From positions 336,873 to 400,872 of the forward strand of contig NZ_JAXCLE010000001.1 of NCBI RefSeq assembly GCF_037027585.1: DNA of 64,000 nt. Direction: 5' to 3'. A program made the translations under genes and the position numbers. The notes beneath the pieces are model-generated. The model was not told where the DNA came from and searched no databases. It saw only the letters and a list, made by a program, of their open reading frames with translations. Of this stretch, positions 1 to 6,949 are shown in pieces (position 1 is the first letter of the stretch; each line of letters starts with the position of its first letter). Source of the stretch: Solibacillus ferritrahens (GTDB lineage Bacteria > Bacillota > Bacilli > Bacillales_A > Planococcaceae).

Positions 1-370
1 GTTCAACCTGTGGTAATCCATGCACCCCTGCTTCCACAAGCGGTAATAGTAAATCCAGTGCGATAACAACCTTTACATCACCATTTTTAATAATATAGGA
101 AATTTCATCTGCTGTATAAATTGGATTAATTGGAATCGCGACAGCACCAATACGCATAGACGCGTAAAGACTAATGATGAAATGTGGTGTATTACCAAGT
201 AAAAATGCGACATGATCGCCCTTTTGTACACCTAAATCTTCCAAGGCTGCAGCAAATCGTGCAACGGTTTGCTCCAATTCCCCATATGACGTGCCCTTAC
301 CTAAAAAATAGTACGCTGTTTTTTCTGGTTGTTCGAAAGCCTGTTGTCTTACCTTTTCAACTAAATTCAA
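1..370 (-). CDS. lcfB: Long-chain acyl-CoA ligase, N-terminal part only (LcfB/YhfL-like)
   Basis: This is the start of an AMP-forming fatty acyl-CoA ligase, which activates fatty acids with ATP and CoA. Only the first 120 or so residues are here; the gene runs off the left edge. The translated N-terminus (MNLVEKVRQQ, then KGDHVAFLLGN and PINPIYTADEI) closely resembles B. subtilis LcfB. The start chosen is TTG at 370: an AAAGGGG ribosome site lies 9 bases upstream, whereas the ATG at 379 directly abuts that site. The protein start also matches the B. subtilis one. In B. subtilis lcfB lies close to lplJ, as here, but in this genome a Bce module lies between them. The ATP-binding and catalytic motifs are outside the window. 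Confidence 0.85.
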   Translation of the reverse strand, partial: MNLVEKVRQQAFEQPEKTAYYFLGKGTSYGELEQTVARFAAALEDLGVQKGDHVAFLLGNTPHFIISLYASMRIGAVAIPINPIYTADEISYIIKNGDVKVVIALDLLLPLVEAGVHGLPQVE

Positions 371-507
371 TACACCCATCCCCTTTATGCGTAAAATGAA
401 ACAATATTCACTTTATTAGCATTATAAAATAAGTATATTAATAAAACAATACAAAAATCTCGCTCATACCAAAATATTGTACTAAAATCATATTTTTTCT
501 ATATCAT

Positions 508-2448
508 TCATCCTCGAACATGCGATAAATACCGCCATCTTATTAAATAGAAATAGACGACTTGGATAATTGCAAACAAAGTAAATGAAAATACAACTTC
601 CTTTACAATCGATAAATTCATCACATCGTTTAATACGGTTTGGACGACATAGAACGCGAAAGCACTATGGATAAAGGCTAAACCCCATGGCAGGAAGAAC
701 TGAATGACTAAATTCCGTGTAATAAGCCGCTTTAATTCTTTATCACTTAAGCCGACTTTTATGAGCATATCAAACTGTTTTTTCTCCCGGTCCAAGTTTG
801 CATAAATTTTGAAATAAACAAAGCTTCCTGATGCCAATAAAAATACAGCTACTACTAATATACCAACGAGTGTTAACAAAGAATACGTAGCTAATATATA
901 AGAATAATTTAAACCTGCATTTTCAAAATAAAACGGGAGTGTATATTCACTATTTAAAATATAATCTCTAGCGACCATTTGCTGAATTCCAAGACCAATT
1001 TTGTCAGTTTCAGTCCAGTTCGGAATATCAAAAGTAAATAGATGATAACCCGGCTCTACAACAGGTGTCATCTCAAAATCATGCACTAGACGAGTAAAGT
1101 CTTCATCGCTGATTATAATCGCATTACTGCTAATAATCGCTGTGGGGAAAAACATTTTCGGATACACACTATCAATCGTCAAGTTAATATTGTTTTCCTT
1201 TAAAACCGTCTCGACAACCTTCTCCTCCAATGTCTCAATCGAATCTTCCGAGTACGGAATGAACATCGCTTCCCCACTTGTTAAACTAACAAGCGGATAT
1301 TTATAGGAAAACAGTAAATGGTTAATATCGGTTTCCCGAAAGACCTCTACCGGATTCGAGGTATAGGTGGATGTTTGACGTACTACAGTAAAACGAGTCA
1401 TCTGATAACTAATTCCACTATCTTCAAGCTCATCAATAATCGAGAGGATATGCGCAGTTTCAAAAGGATTATCCATTTCCCCTTTATAAATAAGCCCAAT
1501 CGGGTTGAGCTTATCGTATTGGGAAGTATAGGACGACATCGCAGATAATACGCCTACCGTTAAAAAAGCAAGTGTGGAAACAAGGGTAACGATGAAGAAC
1601 ATCCGAGAATTCACACGTAAAATATGCACTTGCTCGGCTATCGCCAACATACGCGCCCTTTTCCAATAAAACAGCTTGCGATTCTTCAAACTATCTATAA
1701 TAAAAAGCGTTGTATCGGTAAAGAAATAATACGTCCCAAAAGTTACAAAGATTGGGATAAGCAGCGTATACGTAAAAATGGATGATTTTGTTGTAATAAG
1801 TGCTAAACTGTATCCACATAAAATAAGGACAATTCCTAAAATTGCACTACGTTTTGAATAGGTCGCTACAACATCAACAAATTTGGGACCCCTAATCAAA
1901 TTCCTAATTTTAATGTCAGGAGTAAACATAATACTAATTGTCGAAATTACAATAAACGCACTCAAGTAAACAAATAACGTCAGCACAAACGGCTCCCATG
2001 ATAAATAGAGCGGCAACGCAGTTAAGTTTAAAATTTCACGAACAATCATAAAGAAAAACTTAGAAAACGCATAGCCAAAAATAATTCCCGAAATGCATGA
2101 GAATATACCGATTGTCATCGTTTCGATAATAATCAGTTTTCCAAGTTGATTGCGATCCATCCCAAGTTGCAGCAATATCGCAAATTCCTTTGAACGCGCC
2201 TCTAAAAAGGCCCTCATTGAATAAAAAATGAAAAACCATGAAAATAGAACAAGTATAATTTCAGCAACAACCATCCCTGCAATTGATACTTCTCCTAAAA
2301 AACCACTTTCAATTTCAGGATGAAACATTAACATTGAATAGATAAAAAAAACAAAAACACTGAAAAAGCTGGCCATAAAAAAAGCAGCATAGTTTCTAAA
2401 ATTCCGGAAAACGTTACGGTAAGCGAATTGAAGAAAAGTCACCGACAT
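508..2448 (-). CDS. BceB-type ABC transporter permease (FtsX-like)
   Basis: Membrane subunit of a Bce-type ABC transporter, the class that protects against peptide antibiotics acting on lipid II cycle intermediates and also serves as the sensor for its partner kinase. The 646 residues match BceB length. Hydrophobic segments fit the 10-TM family layout: TM1 near residues 18-40, a cluster to about residue 290, a large extracellular domain of roughly 200 residues (about 310-515) and three C-terminal helices. The gene overlaps the upstream ATPase gene by 35 bases, so translation is probably coupled. It is last in a five-gene operon. The substrate cannot be read from sequence; bacitracin-like or lantibiotic-type peptides are typical for the family. 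Confidence 0.9.
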   Translation of the reverse strand: MSVTFLQFAYRNVFRNFRNYAAFFMASFFSVFVFFIYSMLMFHPEIESGFLGEVSIAGMVVAEIILVLFSWFFIFYSMRAFLEARSKEFAILLQLGMDRNQLGKLIIIETMTIGIFSCISGIIFGYAFSKFFFMIVREILNLTALPLYLSWEPFVLTLFVYLSAFIVISTISIMFTPDIKIRNLIRGPKFVDVVATYSKRSAILGIVLILCGYSLALITTKSSIFTYTLLIPIFVTFGTYYFFTDTTLFIIDSLKNRKLFYWKRARMLAIAEQVHILRVNSRMFFIVTLVSTLAFLTVGVLSAMSSYTSQYDKLNPIGLIYKGEMDNPFETAHILSIIDELEDSGISYQMTRFTVVRQTSTYTSNPVEVFRETDINHLLFSYKYPLVSLTSGEAMFIPYSEDSIETLEEKVVETVLKENNINLTIDSVYPKMFFPTAIISSNAIIISDEDFTRLVHDFEMTPVVEPGYHLFTFDIPNWTETDKIGLGIQQMVARDYILNSEYTLPFYFENAGLNYSYILATYSLLTLVGILVVAVFLLASGSFVYFKIYANLDREKKQFDMLIKVGLSDKELKRLITRNLVIQFFLPWGLAFIHSAFAFYVVQTVLNDVMNLSIVKEVVFSFTLFAIIQVVYFYLIRWRYLSHVRG

Positions 2449-3187
2449 GTCCCCCCAATAAACTTAATACATTTAAAATTCGTTGGAAAAATGTTTGGCG
2501 TCGGTCATCTTTATAGATTTCATTGAAAAACTCACCATCTTTAATAAAAATTACACGGTCGCAATAGCTCGCTGCGATTGGATCATGTGTCACCATTAAA
2601 ATAGTGGTGTTATTATCTTGATTCATTTTTCCCAATAATTCCAATACTTCTCGTGACGCATTCGAGTCTAAATTGCCTGTTGGTTCATCCGCTAAAACAA
2701 GCATCGGTTTATGAATTAATGCCCGAGCAATCGCAGTACGCTGCGCTTGTCCACCGGATATTTCATTTGGACGCTTTACTAAAATAGAAGTTAATTCGAG
2801 CAGCTCACTTAAATGATGCAAGCGCTCTTCCATTACGGCAATTGGCTGTTCATCAAGCGTTAACGGCAATATAATGTTTTCTTCTACCGTCAAAGTCGGA
2901 AGCAAATTGAAATCCTGAAATATAAATCCTAGCTGACGTCGACGGAAAAATGCAAGCTCTTCACTATTCAGCTTTTGAGGTTTCATTCCATTGAATATAA
3001 TCTCTCCGGAAGTAAGCGTATCAATCATGGAGACCATATTTAACAGTGTTGTTTTACCACTGCCTGAGGGACCCATAATTGCTATAAACTCACCTTTTTC
3101 CACTTCAAAACTAAGTTGGTTTAGTGCACGCTTCGTCACTTTTCCTTCATACACTTTCGTTGCTTCCTGTATTTGTAAAATTGGCAT
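2414..3187 (-). CDS. BceA-type ABC transporter ATP-binding protein
   Basis: Cytoplasmic ATPase of the Bce-type transporter. Walker A is GPSGSGKTT near residue 40, the Q-loop is in FIFQDFNLLP, the ABC signature is SGGQAQRTAIARAL near residue 143, Walker B is LVLADEPTGNLD and the switch histidine is in MVTHD. This is the MacB/BceA subclass that pairs with FtsX-fold permeases. The 257 residues are normal for the family. It lies 11 bases after the unrecognised 140-residue gene and overlaps the permease gene, so the two transporter subunits are co-translated. Expression is probably driven by the response regulator at the head of the same operon. Confidence 0.93.
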   Translation of the reverse strand: MPILQIQEATKVYEGKVTKRALNQLSFEVEKGEFIAIMGPSGSGKTTLLNMVSMIDTLTSGEIIFNGMKPQKLNSEELAFFRRRQLGFIFQDFNLLPTLTVEENIILPLTLDEQPIAVMEERLHHLSELLELTSILVKRPNEISGGQAQRTAIARALIHKPMLVLADEPTGNLDSNASREVLELLGKMNQDNNTTILMVTHDPIAASYCDRVIFIKDGEFFNEIYKDDRRQTFFQRILNVLSLLGGHVGDFSSIRLP

Positions 3188-3198
3188 AGTAACTCCTT

Positions 3199-3621
3199 TT
3201 AAACGAGTATATTACTTTCTATCACCCAAGGCAGGACAACTTCAAAGCTAATTTCGATAATAGGACCGTCCATGATTATTGGAACGTGATCCATTTCATC
3301 GGTTAGCGAAAAACAATACTCTCCTATTATGATATCCCATCCATCGACTTCACCTTCCACAATTTCACCGATAATATGGTATTTCCCTGAATACATAATA
3401 GCTGTATTGTCGTTTACTTGATGGCTTTCAAGTTGACTTGGCTTTGAAAGATCGATACCGAGCTCCTTAGCGAAATCAAGTACGATATGTTCTAAATGTT
3501 TTTCACACACTTCTACAAAATTGTGGCATTCCTTACTCATACAACGATAGCTGTTAAATTCAAATGCCGTTTTTGTTTTTTCTACATCTACCGCTAATTT
3601 CCAGTCTCCAATGTGTACCAT
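3199..3621 (-). CDS. Uncharacterised 140-residue protein inside the Bce operon
   Basis: I do not recognise this protein securely. It is soluble and acidic, with no signal peptide or membrane segment. The N-terminus has a Cys27/Cys32/Cys39 cluster (CMSKEC...C) followed by a short amphipathic stretch with LGIDLSKPSQ, then a beta-rich second half. The layout is reminiscent of small uncharacterised Firmicute proteins that begin with GDW and carry a CxxC-like pair, but I cannot confirm that. It sits 10 bases after the kinase gene and 11 before the ATPase gene, all on the same strand, so co-transcription is nearly certain. Standard B. subtilis bceRSAB has no gene at this point. It may be an accessory or a passenger. 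Confidence 0.75.
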   Translation of the reverse strand: MVHIGDWKLAVDVEKTKTAFEFNSYRCMSKECHNFVEVCEKHLEHIVLDFAKELGIDLSKPSQLESHQVNDNTAIMYSGKYHIIGEIVEGEVDGWDIIIGEYCFSLTDEMDHVPIIMDGPIIEISFEVVLPWVIESNILV

Positions 3622-3631
3622 CGAACGCCCC

Positions 3632-4615
3632 CTAAGATTGAAATACCACTTCTACCTGTGTGCCTTGACCTGTTTCTGAAGTAATAACGAGCTGATGACC
3701 GAGCTTATCGCATATTTCCTTTGCAATATAAAGCCCCATACCGGTAGATTCACCAGTTTTCCGACCATTTTCCCCAGTATAAAATGCTTTCGTAATTCGG
3801 GACAAATCAGCTTTCGGTATGCCAATTCCTTCATCCCGTATACATAATTGCACTTGGTTTTCCTTCTGTACTACCGTAATATATATTTTCTTATTTGGTT
3901 CAAATGTATATTTAACTGCATTCGTAATAAATTGTTCAATTAAAAAATGAAGCCATTTTATATCACTCATTACTATTATATCTTCATCAATGTTTACTTC
4001 CGGAAAGACACGATTCGTAATAAATAAACGTTTATTCTCATTGATAGTATCCATTACAACGGATTTAAGCGGTACTTTCATGATTTGCATATCGTCGGCG
4101 AAATTTTCCAATCGCGCATGCATTAACACCATTTCAAGACCTCGCTTTAAACGCTCCACTTCCTCTTGGACACTTTTTTTATCAAGCTCCTCTTCCTGCT
4201 GCAACAACAGCTCCAAAACCGACACTGGTGTTTTCATCTGGTGGACCCACTGATTCATAAATTTATATTGCCGCGATTGAGTCGCATACAGTACCTGTAC
4301 TTCATGCTGATACAGCCGGTACAGTTCATGTAAATACTGTTCTGTCACTGCATATTCATACGTTTTCGCATTTTTTTGAAGCGCATCTTCCATTGTACTT
4401 GGCAGTACCGAAATCTTCGCTAAATATCGGCGTCTTAGCATATACCTCACAACTAGAAAAGAAAGAATAAGAAGAAAACTAATAGCAATGGCATAAATAG
4501 CGGTATTGATGTCACGAAACCCATCCAGCCAAAATAATGATAGTAAAAATAATGTCAGTACAATTTGGAAAATAATATAGGAAAGATGCTCCTTAATAAA
4601 TAGTTTGATTGCCAT
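3632..4615 (-). CDS. BceS-type intramembrane-sensing histidine kinase
   Basis: Sensor kinase of the Bce module. Two membrane helices (about residues 12-30 and 37-57) are joined by a very short loop, so there is no extracellular sensory domain; in this family the signal comes from the partner permease. The phospho-acceptor is His125 in the BceS-typical motif WVHQMKTP. The ATPase domain shows an N box around NAVKYTF, a G1 box DEGIGIP and a G2 box STGMGLYIAK. At 327 residues it matches BceS. The gene overlaps the response regulator gene by one base. A regulator-kinase-transporter operon is the classic arrangement for antibiotic-peptide detoxification. Confidence 0.93.
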   Translation of the reverse strand: MAIKLFIKEHLSYIIFQIVLTLFLLSLFWLDGFRDINTAIYAIAISFLLILSFLVVRYMLRRRYLAKISVLPSTMEDALQKNAKTYEYAVTEQYLHELYRLYQHEVQVLYATQSRQYKFMNQWVHQMKTPVSVLELLLQQEEELDKKSVQEEVERLKRGLEMVLMHARLENFADDMQIMKVPLKSVVMDTINENKRLFITNRVFPEVNIDEDIIVMSDIKWLHFLIEQFITNAVKYTFEPNKKIYITVVQKENQVQLCIRDEGIGIPKADLSRITKAFYTGENGRKTGESTGMGLYIAKEICDKLGHQLVITSETGQGTQVEVVFQS

Positions 4616-5319
4616 TACATTTCCTCCGCACTTAATAAAAAGCGGTAGCCTGCCCCGCGCACGGTTTCAATCATTGACTTCACTCCATAATCCGCTAACT
4701 TTTTCCGAACACGAGTCATATTCACATTCAATGTATTCTCATCGACAAATGCTTGATCATCCCATAGTTCCTCCAGCAAATGATCTCGCGACACTACTTT
4801 TGGTGCTTGTCCCATTAATAAACCCAAAATAATACATTCCTTCTTTTGCAAAGGAATGACCAAATCTCTTAACTGAAGTTCCATCCGTTCCAAGTATAAA
4901 GTGAGCTGACCTTGTACAACTGTTCGCTCTTCCTGTCTTGTGGAATATTCACCATATGTACGACGTAAATGACTGCGAATTTTAGCAAGTACAATTTCAT
5001 AGTTGAATGGCTTCGTAATAAAGTCATCCCCACCATTTTCCAATGCGAAAATTTGATCCATTTCTCCAGAACGTGCAGAAATGAACAGTATTGGACATTT
5101 CGTAAATTGCCTTAATTTCCGGCACCAATAATATCCATCATAAGAAGGTAAATTTATATCCAATAAAATCAGATGTGGTGAAAATGCCATGCATTGCTCG
5201 ACCAATAAATCAAAGTCATCAATCGTCTCCACATCATATTGATATTTCCTTAATGTATCTGCTAATAGAGAAGCTATTTTTGGATCATCCTCTACGATGA
5301 AAATTCGATGCTTTTCCAT
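4615..5319 (-). CDS. BceR-type OmpR-family response regulator
   Basis: Transcription factor controlled by the BceS-type kinase. The receiver domain (about 1-120) has the acidic pair Asp11/Asp12 after IFIVE, phosphorylatable Asp54 in LLDINLPSYDG and the conserved Lys in ITKPFN. The C-terminal winged helix (about 135-232) carries LWDDQAFVDENTLNVNMTRVR and the wing RGAGYRF. An AGGAGG-like ribosome site lies a few bases upstream of ATG at 5319. It is the first gene of the five-gene operon; a 43-nt dyad lies about 90 bases upstream (5410-5452). The family normally activates the promoter of its own transporter genes; no second promoter is obvious inside the operon. Confidence 0.93.
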   Translation of the reverse strand: MEKHRIFIVEDDPKIASLLADTLRKYQYDVETIDDFDLLVEQCMAFSPHLILLDINLPSYDGYYWCRKLRQFTKCPILFISARSGEMDQIFALENGGDDFITKPFNYEIVLAKIRSHLRRTYGEYSTRQEERTVVQGQLTLYLERMELQLRDLVIPLQKKECIILGLLMGQAPKVVSRDHLLEELWDDQAFVDENTLNVNMTRVRKKLADYGVKSMIETVRGAGYRFLLSAEEM

Positions 5320-5409
5320 CTGAATGACCTCCTTTTCAATAGGTTATCAAATAATAATACCTAATCATTTTAAATAATCCATCGTTCCTGCAGCGGCAAC
5401 GTTTCACCG

Positions 5410-5452
5410 CAATAAGATGGACTTAAAAAATCTTTTTGAGTTTATCTTATTG
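5410..5452. promoter_or_regulatory. 43-nt interrupted dyad upstream of bceR
   Basis: Perfect 9-base arms CAATAAGAT and ATCTTATTG enclose further symmetric steps (AC/GT, AAAAA/TTTTT) around a 3-base centre. Read as plus-strand RNA, all remaining positions can pair through G-U wobbles, giving a 20-bp stem. It lies between the lplJ terminator and the bceR start, with no T-run directly after it on either strand. A regulator site is one possibility; an extra terminator-like hairpin is another. Confidence 0.45.
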
Positions 5453-5455
5453 TAC

Positions 5456-5489
5456 CAAAAAAAAGGAGCTCTCGAAATTAGGAGCCCCC
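5456..5489 (-). terminator. Terminator of lplJ
   Basis: On the minus strand, GGGGCTC pairs with GAGCTCC (one G-U pair) across a 10-base loop and is followed by eight T. It lies 36 bases after the lplJ stop. Confidence 0.7.
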
Positions 5490-5524
5490 TCTTTAAACAA
5501 CCTCATGATGCGATACACTGGATG

Positions 5525-6517
5525 CTAGTATATTAATTGAAGGAAGTCCTCTTCAGATACCCCACCAAAATAAGTAGGAATTTCAATATTTTTTAGCTTT
5601 TCCGCAATTGCACCACGTTCGTATTTAGTGCCGATCAGTAATTGTGCGACTTCCTCCACATCACCGATACCGAAGAAATCACCAAAGATTGTTGCGTCTT
5701 CAATAACTCCTTTGTTTACATCTAAACGAATATCTAAACCGCCTGATGGAAATCGCTTAGTCTTTTGAATATTGAAGCGTGGCGATTTGCCATAATTCCA
5801 TTCCCATAACTGATAGCGGCTTTTGGAAATTTCATGGATTTTTCCCCAATCCTCTTCCGTAAGCTCATAATATTTAATGTTTTCTTCCCCACCGAAAATC
5901 GATTTTAAAATTTCCATGCGGAACTCTTCAACTGTAATTTTTTCAGGTAGGAAATCAACTATGTTTGCGACACGCGAGCGCACAGACTTAATCCCTTTAG
6001 ATTCGATTTTGTCCTGTTTAACTTTAAGTGAATTAACAACAGCATCTATATCCAGATCAAACATTAACGTACCATGACTAAACATTCGGCCACGAGTTGA
6101 ATATTGTGCATTGCCCGATACTTTCTTGCCTTCAGCCAAAATATCATTACGACCCGATAGCTCTGAATTTACTCCTAATTTCGCAAGTGCATCCACAACT
6201 GGTTGTGTAAACTTTTTGTAGTTGCTGAAACTGTTCCCATCATCCTTCGTTAAAAAGCTAAAGTTTAAATTGTTAAGATCATGGTAAACTGCGCCACCAC
6301 CTGAAAGGCGTCGCACAACAATAATTCCGTTTTTTTCTACATAGTCCGTATTAATTTCTTCGATTGTGTTTTGGTTTTTCCCGATAATGATTGAAGGCTG
6401 ATTAATGTAAAACAGTAAATAATCATCTTTTTCAATATCCATATTCTTTAATACATACTCTTCTATCGCCAAGTTAATGCGTGGATCTGTAATCCCTTTG
6501 TTATCGATAAAATACAT
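5525..6517 (-). CDS. lplJ: Lipoate-protein ligase LplJ
   Basis: Activates free lipoate (or octanoate) with ATP and attaches it to lipoyl domains of 2-oxoacid dehydrogenases and the glycine cleavage H protein. The sequence shows the lipoate-pocket motif RRLSGGGAVYHD (about residues 69-80), the catalytic-lysine motif GKKVSGNAQ (Lys131/132) and a C-terminal accessory domain. The start chosen is ATG at 6517 (MYFIDNKGITDP), 9 bases after an AAGGAG site; an ATG six codons upstream overlaps that site. The resulting 330 residues match B. subtilis LplJ (YhfJ). It is divergent from yhfH, the same neighbour as in B. subtilis, and is monocistronic with its own terminator. Confidence 0.93.
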   Translation of the reverse strand: MYFIDNKGITDPRINLAIEEYVLKNMDIEKDDYLLFYINQPSIIIGKNQNTIEEINTDYVEKNGIIVVRRLSGGGAVYHDLNNLNFSFLTKDDGNSFSNYKKFTQPVVDALAKLGVNSELSGRNDILAEGKKVSGNAQYSTRGRMFSHGTLMFDLDIDAVVNSLKVKQDKIESKGIKSVRSRVANIVDFLPEKITVEEFRMEILKSIFGGEENIKYYELTEEDWGKIHEISKSRYQLWEWNYGKSPRFNIQKTKRFPSGGLDIRLDVNKGVIEDATIFGDFFGIGDVEEVAQLLIGTKYERGAIAEKLKNIEIPTYFGGVSEEDFLQLIY

Positions 6518-6577
6518 GGGGCTTCTCTCCTTCACAATATGTCCAAATTTATTTTAACTTAAAATGGGCCATTTGTG

Positions 6578-6606
6578 TTGACGAATTAAATCTGTTATAA
6601 TACAAT
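6578..6606 (+). promoter_or_regulatory. Sigma-A type promoter of yhfH
   Basis: TTGACG at 6578-6583 and TACAAT at 6601-6606 are separated by 17 bases, and lie about 50 bases upstream of the yhfH start. Confidence 0.55.
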
Positions 6607-6657
6607 ACATAATATAAACAGAAGTAATATAACAGAACATTAAAGGAGGCATGCACA

Positions 6658-6783
6658 ATGTTAGAAAACGTAGTGGAATTTTTCAAGAATTTACCTGATA
6701 AAATTTGCGTTCAATGCGGTGATAAAATCGAAGAACAAAGCGAGTGCTACAGCAACAATTGTGATAAATGTAACTCTCTTTAA
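6658..6783 (+). CDS. yhfH: YhfH family small protein
   Basis: A 41-residue protein with a strong ribosome site (AAAGGAGGC) 8 bases before ATG, its own promoter and a strong terminator, so it is a real gene despite its size. It begins MLENVVEFFKNLPDK and has four cysteines: one CxxC (CVQCGD), then a Cys in SECYSN and a final CDKC. This is the pattern of the YhfH family, probably a small zinc-binding fold. B. subtilis yhfH also lies next to lplJ (yhfJ). The function is unknown; the conserved pairing with lplJ is only a contextual hint. Confidence 0.85.
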   Translation: MLENVVEFFKNLPDKICVQCGDKIEEQSECYSNNCDKCNSL

Positions 6784-6861
6784 TTTTTACACACTGTTTA
6801 ATTCGCATTATTTCAAACCTTCATCTTAGATAAAAGATGAACCTATAATAGCTTACATGAA

Positions 6862-6892
6862 CCACGAGCCCGCTCAATGCTCGTGGTTTTTT
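6862..6892 (+). terminator. Terminator of yhfH
   Basis: CCACGAGC pairs perfectly with GCTCGTGG across a 9-base loop and is followed by six T. Confidence 0.85.
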
Positions 6893-6900
6893 CTGTCCGC

Positions 6901-6942
6901 AAAAAATAAGCATGGATTCGGGTTACCCTTGAATCCATGCTT
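6901..6942 (-). terminator. Terminator of yhgE
   Basis: A perfect 12-bp stem (AAGCATGGATTC with GAATCCATGCTT) is followed on the minus strand by ATTTTTT. It begins 8 bases after the yhgE stop. Confidence 0.85.
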
Positions 6943-6949
6943 CTTATCT

